Assembly: GCA_020444065.1 (NCBI GenBank)
Contig: JAHLLQ010000002.1
Location: forward strand, 558,001-622,000
From: a bacterium
GTDB lineage: Bacteria; Sumerlaeota; Sumerlaeia; SLMS01; JAHLLQ01
Direction of reading: 5' to 3'
DNA: 64,000 nt
Shown here: positions 17,234 through 25,469 of the stretch, one piece after another
Position numbering within the stretch: position 1 is the stretch's first letter
Layout: every line of letters starts with the position of its first letter
Notes under the pieces: model-generated
Told to the model about the DNA's origin: nothing
Databases searched by the model: none
Seen by the model: only the letters and a program-made list of their open reading frames with translations
Translations under genes and position numbers: made by a program

Positions 17234-18138
17234 AATTCCATTACTATCCCGGTTGTTCTGTACGCGGTGCAAACTCTCCCTTCGAAGAATCCTTCCTCGC
17301 AGTCTGCAAAGCTCTTGGAATGGACATGCAGGAAATCGAAGACTGGAACTGCTGCGGCGCAACGGCCTACATGGCCATTGATGAGAAGAAAGCGCTGGCC
17401 CTCGCAGCACGCAACCTGGCGATCGCCGAGAAGATGGGGGACGAAGACATCGTTACGCCCTGCGGCGGTTGTTACCTCGTCCTGAAAAAATCCCATGATT
17501 GCTTCCACGGAAACGGCCACTCAGCGAAGCGTCGCGAGATCATCAAGAAAGCCCTCAGCGCTGCAGACCTCAGCTACAAAGGCTCGAATCGTCCGCGGCA
17601 CATTCTTGATGTCGTCGTGAACACGATGGGTCTTCAGGCTGTAAAGGACCGCGTCGTTCGTCCGCTCGAAGGCATCAAGGTGGCCCCCTACTATGGCTGC
17701 CAGATTGTTCGTCCACACAACGAGTTGGACGGCGTCTTCTATCCCATGGCGCTCGACCATCTGCTCGAAGCGCTGGGCGCGGAGGTCGTTGACTTCCCGA
17801 TGAAGGCACGCTGCTGCGGCGGCAGCCTGACCGGCACCGTCGGCAAGATCGGCCTGGAACTCAGCCAGATCCTGCTGACCGAAGCTAAGCGTCGCGGTGC
17901 AGATGTGATCGCGACAGCTTGCCCGCTGTGCCACTTCAATCTCAGTTCGTACCAGGACCAGGTCTCGAAGGAATTCGGTGGTGGGGGAATGCCCACGGCG
18001 TACTTCACCCAGTTGATGGGCGTGGCATTCGGAATGTCCGTCACCGAGATGGGACTCCAGAAGAACCTGGTAACCTGCGACAAGTTGATGAAGCTCGGCG
18101 CGAGCACTGCCAAAGCCCAGCCCGCGGAGGTGAACTGA
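17230..18138 (+). CDS. hdrB: HdrB-like catalytic subunit of heterodisulfide reductase
   Basis: 302 aa, normal HdrB length. It has the two cysteine-rich CCG domains that hold the noncubane [4Fe-4S] clusters: NCCGATAYM with downstream CGGC, and YGCQIV, RCCGGS and CPLC. HdrB is the subunit that reduces the disulfide substrate. The start overlaps hdrC by 4 nt and the stop overlaps hdrA by 1 nt (TGATG), so expression is coupled. Both cysteine sets look complete, which argues for a catalytically competent protein. Confidence 0.94.
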   Translation: MKFHYYPGCSVRGANSPFEESFLAVCKALGMDMQEIEDWNCCGATAYMAIDEKKALALAARNLAIAEKMGDEDIVTPCGGCYLVLKKSHDCFHGNGHSAKRREIIKKALSAADLSYKGSNRPRHILDVVVNTMGLQAVKDRVVRPLEGIKVAPYYGCQIVRPHNELDGVFYPMALDHLLEALGAEVVDFPMKARCCGGSLTGTVGKIGLELSQILLTEAKRRGADVIATACPLCHFNLSSYQDQVSKEFGGGGMPTAYFTQLMGVAFGMSVTEMGLQKNLVTCDKLMKLGASTAKAQPAEVN

Positions 18139-20213
18139 TGGAGTCGAACGGGGAGATTAGGATTGGTTTCTATGTTTGCCATTGCGGGTCGAACATCGGG
18201 CGCGTCGTAGACGTACCCAGAGTCGCCGATACCATGTCGAAGATGCCTGGTGTCGTCGTTTCCCGCGATTACAAGTACATGTGCTCCGAACCGGGCCAGG
18301 CCCTGGTCGAGCAGGACATCAAAGACCATCGTCTGAATCGCGTTGTGGTTGCCTCATGCAGCCCACTTCTGCACGAGAAGACGTTCCGCACAGCCGTCGG
18401 CCGCGCGGGGCTCAATCCCTTCTACTTCCAGATGGTCAACATCCGCGAGCACGTCTCCTGGGTGCATGAAGACTCGATGGAAGCAACCGAGAAGGCGATC
18501 GCGCTCTCCCGTGCGGCGATCCATCGCGTCGTCTACCATCGACCGCTGGAAACGCGTCGAGTCGATATCAAGTCGAGCGTCCTGATCGTCGGCGGCGGAA
18601 TCGCCGGCATTCACTCTGCGTTGAAACTCGCGGACGCCGGAGTGAAGGTTTATCTCGTGGAACGCGAGATGACCATCGGCGGCCACATGGCGAAGTTCGA
18701 CAAGACTTTCCCCACGATGGATTGCGCGGCGTGTATCCTGACGCCAAAGATGGCCCAGGTGCGCGAGCACCCGAACATCACGCTGTGGACAAACTCGGAA
18801 GTCACTGGACTCGACGGGCACGTTGGCAGCTTCAAGGCCACAGTCGTGCGGCATCCGCGTTACGTGAAGGAAGACCTTTGCGTCGGCTGCCTTGATTGCA
18901 TCGAAGGATGCGTCGTTCGGACATCCGACGGTCGCTCGTCGATGATCTCCGTCGACGCTTTCCGGAAGAGTCGCTCGGACAGCAATGGCGCCACGCCGAA
19001 GGTTGCGGTGACCAAACTGCCAAACGAGTTCGACGAAGGCCTCTCGACGCGCAAGCCCGTCTACATTCCCTTCCCGCAGGCTGTCCCGCAGATCGTCGCG
19101 GTGGACCCGAACTCCTGCCTGCAGATCAAGACAGGGAAGTGTAAACAAACCTGCGTCGAGCGTTGCGAACGCGACGCATTCGACTTCACACAAACAGATA
19201 CGACCGAAGAGATCGAAGTCGGCGCCATCATTGTTGCGACTGGCTTCAAGACATTCGATCCGCACCGGATTCCCGAGTATCACTACAACGACTACGAGGA
19301 AGTCTACACGGCGCTTGAAGTCGAGCGCATGGTGAATGCTTCCGGCCCGACCGGCGGCCACATCGAGATGAACAACGGCCAGCGGCCGAAATCCGTTGGC
19401 ATCGTTCATTGCGTCGGATCGCGCGATTTCCACTACAACCGGTGGTGCTCGCGCGTCTGCTGCATGTACTCGCTGAAGCTCGCTCACCTGATCCGCGAGC
19501 ACACCGGCGCCGAAATCTATAACTGCTACATCGATATGAGGTGCCCCGGAAAGGGCTACGAGGAATTCTACGATCGGCTTCTCGCGGAAGGCGTTCACTT
19601 CATCCGCGGGCGTGTCGCAGAGATCCTCGATTGGCCCATGAGCAAGGCGGAAGAAGGCAAACTCGTCCTGCGCGTCGAGGATACGCTGGCGGGCTTCGTG
19701 CGTCGCGTTCCGGTGGACATGGTTGTTCTTTCAACCGGACTCGAACCGCGGGCAGACTCCGAAGACGTTCGCCGACTGTTTGGCATCTCGTGCTCGACCG
19801 GCGGCTTCTTCTTGGAGAAACACCCGAAACTGGCGCCGGTCGAAACGACCAGCGACGGCGTTTATCTGGCCGGCTGCTGCCAGGGGCCGAAGGACATTCC
19901 CGACACCGTCGCCCAGGCCGGTGCGGCCGCCGCGGAAGCTCTGGCACTCATCAGCCGAGGGTACATCGAAATGGAGCCCAACACGGCCTCGATCGACGAG
20001 GAGGAATGCTCCGGCTGCAAGTCTTGCATTGGACTGTGCCCGTACAACGCGATTCACTTCGACGAGGAGAAGAACGTTGCAGTGATCGACGAAACGTTGT
20101 GCAAGGGCTGTGGCACCTGCGTCGCGGCGTGCCCGTCCGGCTCCATCAAACAGAACCTGTTCGAAGACGACCAGATCTTTGCCGAGATCGAGGAGGTGCT
20201 GGCCCATGTCTGA
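18138..20213 (+). CDS. hdrA: HdrA-like FAD/iron-sulfur electron-bifurcating subunit
   Basis: 691 aa, typical of HdrA. The N-terminal domain has FYVCHCGSN. The FAD-binding VGGGIAGIHS (151-160) is followed by GGHMAKFDKTFPTMDC. A mid-protein ferredoxin insert (CVGCLDCIEGC at about 248-258) and C-terminal ferredoxin motifs CSGCKSCIGLCP and CKGCGTCVAACP (about 623-660) complete the electron path. The FAD is where electrons bifurcate between the disulfide and ferredoxin. The ATG has GGAGGTG upstream; longer frames from 17919 lie inside hdrB and are not used. It overlaps mvhD by 8 bp. Confidence 0.95.
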   Translation: MESNGEIRIGFYVCHCGSNIGRVVDVPRVADTMSKMPGVVVSRDYKYMCSEPGQALVEQDIKDHRLNRVVVASCSPLLHEKTFRTAVGRAGLNPFYFQMVNIREHVSWVHEDSMEATEKAIALSRAAIHRVVYHRPLETRRVDIKSSVLIVGGGIAGIHSALKLADAGVKVYLVEREMTIGGHMAKFDKTFPTMDCAACILTPKMAQVREHPNITLWTNSEVTGLDGHVGSFKATVVRHPRYVKEDLCVGCLDCIEGCVVRTSDGRSSMISVDAFRKSRSDSNGATPKVAVTKLPNEFDEGLSTRKPVYIPFPQAVPQIVAVDPNSCLQIKTGKCKQTCVERCERDAFDFTQTDTTEEIEVGAIIVATGFKTFDPHRIPEYHYNDYEEVYTALEVERMVNASGPTGGHIEMNNGQRPKSVGIVHCVGSRDFHYNRWCSRVCCMYSLKLAHLIREHTGAEIYNCYIDMRCPGKGYEEFYDRLLAEGVHFIRGRVAEILDWPMSKAEEGKLVLRVEDTLAGFVRRVPVDMVVLSTGLEPRADSEDVRRLFGISCSTGGFFLEKHPKLAPVETTSDGVYLAGCCQGPKDIPDTVAQAGAAAAEALALISRGYIEMEPNTASIDEEECSGCKSCIGLCPYNAIHFDEEKNVAVIDETLCKGCGTCVAACPSGSIKQNLFEDDQIFAEIEEVLAHV

Positions 20214-20697
20214 TAAATGGCAGCCAACAATTGTGGGGTTCTTCTGCAACTGGTGCACTTACACGGCGGCGGATCTGGCCGGTGTGTCGCGCATGAAGTA
20301 TCCTGCCACGGTTCGCGTCATCCGGCTGATGTGTTCCGGACGCGTGGATCCGCAGTTCATTCTGAAAGCCTTCGCCGGCGGTGCCGATGGCGTGCTGATC
20401 GGCGGTTGCCATCCCGGCGACTGCCACTATCTCGAAGGAAACTACAAGGCGCTGCGGCGCTTTGAAATGATGAAGAAACTGATCGCCGGTTTCGGCATCG
20501 ACGAAAAACGCCTGCGGCTCGAGTGGATCTCCGCCGCGGAAGGCGAGAAGGTCAAACGCGTCATCGAGGAAATGACGCAGCAGGTTCAGGAACTCGGCCC
20601 GCTCGACGTGCCGAAGATCTTTGCCGGATGGGACGAGGAACTGGACAAGCTTGAGGAGGAAATCAAGAAGGAGGCGGAGGAACCAAGCCATGTCTGA
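20206..20697 (+). CDS. mvhD: MvhD-like [2Fe-2S] linker subunit
   Basis: 163 aa. Five cysteines in the MvhD arrangement (FFCNWCTY, LMCSG, GGCHPGDCHY) bind a [2Fe-2S] cluster that transfers electrons from the hydrogenase small subunit to HdrA. The C-terminal third is an acidic/basic helix. It overlaps hdrA by 8 bp and mvhG by 8 bp. It is separate here, whereas in some organisms it is fused to HdrA. The start is set by GGAGG 9 nt before ATG 20206. Confidence 0.93.
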   Translation: MSDKWQPTIVGFFCNWCTYTAADLAGVSRMKYPATVRVIRLMCSGRVDPQFILKAFAGGADGVLIGGCHPGDCHYLEGNYKALRRFEMMKKLIAGFGIDEKRLRLEWISAAEGEKVKRVIEEMTQQVQELGPLDVPKIFAGWDEELDKLEEEIKKEAEEPSHV

Positions 20698-21658
20698 CAA
20701 GCCCAAGATCGCAATGTATTGGTGCGCATCCTGTGGCGGGTGCGAGGAATCGGTCGTCGACCTGGCGGAGGACATCCTCTTCGTCGTCGAGAACGTCGAT
20801 ATCGTCTTCTGGCCCGTTGCATTGGACTTCAAGAAGAAGGACGTCGAAGCAATGGAGGACGGTTCGATCGTTGCCTCCTTCATCAACGGCGCCATTCGAA
20901 CCACCGAGCAGGAAGAGATGGTTCGCATGCTTCGCCGCAAGAGCCAGATCGTCATCGCATACGGCTCCTGCGCACAGACGGGCGGCATTCCCGCCCTCGC
21001 GAACCTCTGCGAGCGCGAAGCCATCCTGCAGTACGTCTACCACGACGCGCCGACAGTCAAGAACCCGGAAGGCACTCGCCCGCAGTTGGAAACGCGAGAG
21101 AATGGGTTTCGAGCCACGTTGCCGGAATTCCACAACGTGGTTCGCACACTCGGCCAGATCGTCGATGTGGACTACTACCTGCCCGGATGCCCGCCGAGTC
21201 CGAAGCTGCTGAAGGAAGCGGTCATCGTGCTGCTCTCCGGCAATCTTCCGCCGAAGGGTACGGTGCTTGCGCCCGACAAGGCGTTGTGCGACGAGTGCGC
21301 TCGCAAGGAGACCAAGCCCGAGACGATGGAGATCGAAGCCTTCCATCGCCCGCACAACACGCCGGTGGATCCGGAGCTCTGCTTCCTGGCCCAGGGCATC
21401 GTGTGCATGGGACCGGCGACACGTGCCGGATGCGGAGCAGCCTGCACCTGTGGAAACATGCCATGTACAGGTTGCTATGGCCCGACGTCGCGCGTCGAGG
21501 ACCAGGGAGCGAAGATCCTCTCGTCCCTGATGGCAAACCTTGCGCCAAAGGATGAAGAGGGCATTCGCAAAGCCCTCGAGGGTATTCCCGATCCCGTGGG
21601 AACCTTCTATCGCTATGCCGTGGCCGGTTCGTTGATGCGCGGCAAACTCACCAAATAA
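20690..21658 (+). CDS. mvhG: MvhG-like small subunit of group 3c [NiFe]-hydrogenase
   Basis: 322 aa. The N-terminal cluster motif CASCGGCEE, GSCAQTGG and PGCPPSP ligate the proximal cluster. The C-terminal region (CDECARK, then CFLAQGIVCMGP and CGAACTCGNMPCTGC) supplies ligands for further [4Fe-4S] clusters. It relays electrons from the Ni-Fe site to MvhD. There is no Tat signal, so the enzyme is cytoplasmic as expected for group 3. Start ATG 20690 overlaps mvhD by 8 bp. Confidence 0.94.
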   Translation: MSDKPKIAMYWCASCGGCEESVVDLAEDILFVVENVDIVFWPVALDFKKKDVEAMEDGSIVASFINGAIRTTEQEEMVRMLRRKSQIVIAYGSCAQTGGIPALANLCEREAILQYVYHDAPTVKNPEGTRPQLETRENGFRATLPEFHNVVRTLGQIVDVDYYLPGCPPSPKLLKEAVIVLLSGNLPPKGTVLAPDKALCDECARKETKPETMEIEAFHRPHNTPVDPELCFLAQGIVCMGPATRAGCGAACTCGNMPCTGCYGPTSRVEDQGAKILSSLMANLAPKDEEGIRKALEGIPDPVGTFYRYAVAGSLMRGKLTK

Positions 21659-21682
21659 ATACCGAGCGAGGAGTGGGGAGTA

Positions 21683-23206
21683 ATGGACGAACCCGTCAAA
21701 GAAGTCTTTAACGAAGCAAGAGAGCGAGCAGCCCAGGACTATAAGAATCAGCGCCGGATCACGATCGATCCCATCACTCGTCTGGAGGGGCACGGCAAGA
21801 TCGATGTGTTCCTGGACCAGAAGGGTGAGGTCGAGCGGGCGTACTTCCAGGTTCCCGAGCTGCGTGGCTTCGAGATCTTCAGCATCGGCCGGCCGGCGGA
21901 GGATATGCCGCAGATCACAAGCCGCATCTGCGGCGTCTGCCCGACGGCGCACCACATGGCAGCAACGAAGGCGCTGGACGATCTCTACAAAATCAAACCC
22001 ACCAGTGCGGGCCGCAAGATTCGCGAGTTGATGTACAATCTGTTCATGCTCGAAGATCATGCGCTGCACGTTTATGTTCTTGGTGGCCCCGACTTCATCG
22101 TTGGCCCGGATGCACCGGCTGCGATGCGGAATATCCTCGGCGTCATCGAGAAGACTGGACTCGACGTTGGCAAGAAAGTCATCGGCATGCGGCGTCGCAT
22201 CCGTGAAGCCATGGCATACCTCGGCGGCAAGGTCGTGCACCCGGTGCTTGGCCTGCCCGGCGGCGTCGCGAAAGGTGTGAAGGCCGATGATCTGCCGATG
22301 TTCAAGGAACTGGCAAAGGACGGGCTCGAGTTTGCCCAGTTCACGCTCCAGGTCTTCAGCGACATCGTTCTCAAGAACGAGAAGTATGTCGAACTTGTCA
22401 CATCCGAGAACTACACGCACCGCACGAACTACATGGGAGTTGTCGACGATCAGAATCGTGTCAACTTCTACGATGGCATGATTCGCGTTGTCGGACCCGA
22501 AGGTAACGAAGTCGTCAAGTTCAAGGCGCAGGATTACCTGAAGCATATCTCCGAACACGTTGAGCCCTGGAGCTACGTGAAGTTCACGTATCTTGAGGAC
22601 ATCGGCTGGAAGGGTTTCACCGACGGACCGGACAGCGGCGTGATCTCCGTTGCCCCGCTTGCGCGCTTGAACGCCGCGGATGCGATGGCTACGCCTCTGG
22701 CGCAGGAAGCTCGCGAGGAGTACTTCAAGATCCTCGGCGGTCGTCCGGTACACTACACGCTCGCGAATCACTACGCGCGTGTCGTGGAAATGATTCAGGC
22801 CGCGGAGACGATCCAAGAACTCGTCAATGATCCTGAAATCACCAGCACCGATCTTCGGAATATCCCGACCGAGACTCCCACTGTGGGCATCGGCGTTGTC
22901 GAAGCTCCACGCGGCACGCTTTATCACCACTACGAAACAGACGAGCGCGGCGTCCTGACAAAGGCCAACCTGATCGTCGCGACGCAGAACAACTCGGCGC
23001 GCATGGCCATGAGTGTCGAGAAGTCCGCGAAGGGCCTGATCCACGAGGGCAAGGTCGATGAGGGCCTGCTCAACATGGTCGAGATGGCCTTCCGCGCGTA
23101 CGATCCGTGCCATGCTTGTGCTACGCACTCCCTGCCGGGACAGATGCCGCTGCGCGCACGCGTGTACGACGCTGAAAAGAATATCATCCAAGAGTTCCAG
23201 AAATGA
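21683..23206 (+). CDS. mvhA: MvhA-like large subunit of group 3c [NiFe]-hydrogenase
   Basis: 507 aa catalytic subunit. The L1 motif RICGVCPTAH (C83, C86) and L2 motif DPCHACATH (C476, C479, H482) provide the four Ni ligands, so the active site is intact. A 25-residue tail after H482 should be removed by the maturation protease encoded next. It oxidises H2 in the cytoplasm. The 24-bp gap from mvhG contains GAGGAG. It overlaps the protease gene by 4 nt. Group 3c assignment follows from the operon and motif spelling. Confidence 0.95.
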   Translation: MDEPVKEVFNEARERAAQDYKNQRRITIDPITRLEGHGKIDVFLDQKGEVERAYFQVPELRGFEIFSIGRPAEDMPQITSRICGVCPTAHHMAATKALDDLYKIKPTSAGRKIRELMYNLFMLEDHALHVYVLGGPDFIVGPDAPAAMRNILGVIEKTGLDVGKKVIGMRRRIREAMAYLGGKVVHPVLGLPGGVAKGVKADDLPMFKELAKDGLEFAQFTLQVFSDIVLKNEKYVELVTSENYTHRTNYMGVVDDQNRVNFYDGMIRVVGPEGNEVVKFKAQDYLKHISEHVEPWSYVKFTYLEDIGWKGFTDGPDSGVISVAPLARLNAADAMATPLAQEAREEYFKILGGRPVHYTLANHYARVVEMIQAAETIQELVNDPEITSTDLRNIPTETPTVGIGVVEAPRGTLYHHYETDERGVLTKANLIVATQNNSARMAMSVEKSAKGLIHEGKVDEGLLNMVEMAFRAYDPCHACATHSLPGQMPLRARVYDAEKNIIQEFQK

Positions 23207-23703
23207 CTGGGACTCGACAGAAGCCGATCCTCGTCCTCGCCCTGGGTAACGACATCCTGGGCGATGACGGGATTGCGTTTTATGCCGCCCGCGCGCTGCA
23301 GGAGGAATTCTCCGCAGTCGCCGATTTCACCGAAACCGCCGAGGCCGGCCTGGCATTGATGGAAATGCTGGAGGGCTACGAGTACGCCCTCCTCATGGAT
23401 TCCGTCATGACCGGGCAATGCGATCCGGGCACCATCGTGGAATTTCAGACGGAGCAATTCAAGAAGGTCGTCGCCCCGTCGCCTCACTACGCCGGCTTGC
23501 CGGAAGTCCTTGAACTCTCGGCGCGCCTCGGCCTCGACATGCCGACCGGGATGCGCATCCTTGCCATGGAAGTCGCCGACCCATTTACGCTTCGCGAGGA
23601 GCTGACGCCAGACGTCGCACGCGCCCTTCCAAACCTCGTCGATGCCGCCCGCGCGATTCTCGAAGAATGGAGAGCTTCGGTTCCATGCACGAATACACAT
23701 TGA
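23203..23703 (+). CDS. [NiFe]-hydrogenase maturation protease
   Basis: 166 aa endopeptidase of the HycI/HybD family. GNDILGDDGIAFYAA near the N-terminus carries the conserved metal-binding acidic residue, and SPHYAGLPEVL carries the later conserved His. It should clip the MvhA C-terminal tail after nickel insertion. The start ATGA overlaps the mvhA stop, matching a dedicated protease for this enzyme. Confidence 0.9.
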   Translation: MTGTRQKPILVLALGNDILGDDGIAFYAARALQEEFSAVADFTETAEAGLALMEMLEGYEYALLMDSVMTGQCDPGTIVEFQTEQFKKVVAPSPHYAGLPEVLELSARLGLDMPTGMRILAMEVADPFTLREELTPDVARALPNLVDAARAILEEWRASVPCTNTH

Positions 23704-24074
23704 TGGAGAACGTGATCGAAACGGTCGAGCAGGATCTGGCCGCGCAAGGCCACGACACATCCGCCGGCATTTCGGCAATCAGCTTCCGCATCGGCATGCT
23801 TGAGATGCACTCCGTCGAATCGTTCCGCCAGGCATTCGATTGGATCACGAAGGGCACGATCCTCGAAGGTGCGGCGCTCGATTTCGAAGTCATCCCATCC
23901 CGCATTGCGTGCGAGAAGTGCGGGTACAAAGCGGACCTGTCTATGGGCGATGCCGATTGCCACGATCCTTCGCCTGTCATTGCCTGCCCGGAATGTGGAG
24001 CCGTTACGCCCGTCCAGGGCGGACGCGGCGTGACAGACATTCAACTGACCCTGCGAGAGACGGCCGATAAATGA
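23685..24074 (+). CDS. hypA: Hydrogenase nickel insertion protein HypA
   Basis: 129 aa. Translation from ATG 23685 gives MHEYTLM, placing the nickel-binding His at position 2 as HypA requires; the upstream in-frame ATG at 23667 would bury it. The zinc site is C76, C79, C101 and C104 (CEKCG, CPECG). It overlaps the protease gene by 19 bp and ends the operon. HypB to HypF are not in the window and must lie elsewhere if the enzyme is matured. Confidence 0.93.
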   Translation: MHEYTLMENVIETVEQDLAAQGHDTSAGISAISFRIGMLEMHSVESFRQAFDWITKGTILEGAALDFEVIPSRIACEKCGYKADLSMGDADCHDPSPVIACPECGAVTPVQGGRGVTDIQLTLRETADK

Positions 24075-24081
24075 AGCCTCG

Positions 24082-24109
24082 GGGCCGCTGAGTGATTGCT
24101 CCGCGGCCC
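24082..24109 (+). terminator. Probable terminator of the hdr-mvh operon
   Basis: GGGCCGC/GCGGCCC stem with a 14-nt loop, 7 bp after hypA, followed by a pyrimidine-rich TGCCTTCTCTCTTGCC rather than a clean U-tract. Confidence 0.5.
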
Positions 24110-24196
24110 TGCCTTCTCTCTTGCCTTCCGCGGGCTCCTTCGTATTGGCTGTGAATTTGCTGGCACTCTGCCAAGCCATTCGAGGAGCCCTCTTTC

Positions 24197-25390
24197 ATGC
24201 TATATCGCCGATTTGGCCGAACTGAATTGCAAATGCCTGTCCTGTCCTGCGGCGGCATGCGATACCAGCACAAGTGGGAGGACACGCCGCTCGCCGACAT
24301 TCCGGACGAGAATCAGCGCAATCTCGAAGCCACCATCGCTCGCGCGATCGGTGCCGGCATCAACCACATTGAAACGGCACGCGGCTACGGCAGCAGCGAA
24401 CGTCAGCTTGGCCAGATTCTGCCGAAGTACCCGCGCGAGAGCCTGATCGTCCAGACCAAGGTTGCTCCCGAAGCCGACAGCGGAGTCTTCCGCAAGAACG
24501 TCCTAGAATCCCTCGAACGGCTGAATCTCGATTACGTCGATCTGCTCGGCCTGCATGGGATCAACAATGACGAAACCTACGAATGGTCCGTGCGTGAGGG
24601 AGGATGTCTGCAAGTCGCGCGCGAGTTGCAAAGCCAGGGCCTCGTTCGACACATCGGTTTCTCGACCCACGCCACGCCGGAGTTCCTGCCCACCGCGATC
24701 AAGACCGACGTTCACGGCGGGTTCGACTACGTCAATCTGCACTGGTATTGGATCTACCAAAGAAACTGGGGCGCGATTCTCGAAGCGCGCAAACGCGACA
24801 TGGGCGTCTTCATTATCAGCCCGTCGGACAAGGGCGGAATGCTGTACAATCCTCCGGAGAAGCTTTGCCGTCTCACCGAGCCCGTCCATCCAATCATCTT
24901 CAACGACCTCTTCTGCCTGTCTCATCCCGAGGTTCACACGCTCAGCATCGGCGCAGCGAAACCCGGAGATTTCGACCTGCACGTCGAAGCCATTGAGAAT
25001 TGGTGGGACAAGCGCGACGAGATCGTCGCACCTGTCGAAGAAGCTCTTCGTGCAGAGATCGCGAAGACTTTCGATTCAGACTATCTGGAGAACTTCGAGA
25101 AGGGTGTTCCGGAATTCCGCCATCTGCCCGGCGATACCAATGTGCAGATTATCCTTTGGCTGCATATGCTCGCAAAGAGCTTCGACCTCGAGGAATACGG
25201 CAAGATGCGCTACAATCTGCTTGGCAACGCGGGCCACTGGTTTCCAGGAACGAACGCGGCCGATTTCGACGAAGCCGCCATGCGGGAGGCCCTCAGAGAC
25301 ACCGCCGATCCGGAGCGCATCATTCGGACGCTGCATGAAGCGCACGAGATGCTCGTTCGCGACCCAGTGAAGCGCCTCAGCGAGAGCTGA
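24197..25390 (+). CDS. Aldo/keto reductase family protein
   Basis: 397 aa. The N-terminal (beta/alpha)8 barrel begins MLYRRFGRTELQMPVLSCGGMR. Active-site positions are GINHIETARGYGSSERQLG (Tyr present; the usual catalytic Asp is Glu), TKV (Lys) and LHG (His). The C-terminal 120 residues are helical. In many relatives this region ends in a cysteine-rich ferredoxin-like segment; here those cysteines are absent. NAD(P)H-dependent carbonyl reduction is likely; substrate unknown. It follows the hydrogenase operon by 122 bp but is probably a separate unit. Confidence 0.85.
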   Translation: MLYRRFGRTELQMPVLSCGGMRYQHKWEDTPLADIPDENQRNLEATIARAIGAGINHIETARGYGSSERQLGQILPKYPRESLIVQTKVAPEADSGVFRKNVLESLERLNLDYVDLLGLHGINNDETYEWSVREGGCLQVARELQSQGLVRHIGFSTHATPEFLPTAIKTDVHGGFDYVNLHWYWIYQRNWGAILEARKRDMGVFIISPSDKGGMLYNPPEKLCRLTEPVHPIIFNDLFCLSHPEVHTLSIGAAKPGDFDLHVEAIENWWDKRDEIVAPVEEALRAEIAKTFDSDYLENFEKGVPEFRHLPGDTNVQIILWLHMLAKSFDLEEYGKMRYNLLGNAGHWFPGTNAADFDEAAMREALRDTADPERIIRTLHEAHEMLVRDPVKRLSES

Positions 25391-25408
25391 CAAATCGCCA
25401 CAAAGAAC

Positions 25409-25448
25409 AAGACGCACAGGGGCCAAGAACCGGTCCCCTCTGCGTCTT
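25409..25448. terminator. Bidirectional terminator between convergent genes
   Basis: The stem AAGACGCA-c-AGGGG pairs with CCCCT-c-TGCGTCTT (13 bp, one mismatch). T-rich tracts flank both sides on the respective strands. It sits between the aldo/keto reductase (ends 25390) and the minus-strand gene ending at 25470. Confidence 0.75.
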
Positions 25449-25469
25449 TGACTTTCATATGGGGGCTGC

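Noticed and set aside
18354-19598. A 414-codon minus-strand frame opposite hdrA
   Set aside because: hdrA shows FAD and iron-sulfur motifs throughout this interval.
20663-23191. An 842-codon minus-strand open frame antisense to mvhG and mvhA
   Set aside because: It is the mirror of two hydrogenase genes with full active-site motifs; the translation shows no fold or family.
24197-25390. Aldo/keto reductase as a ninth member of the hydrogenase operon
   Set aside because: A hairpin and 122 bp separate it from hypA, and it lacks the ferredoxin-like cysteines that would tie it to the electron-transfer chain.
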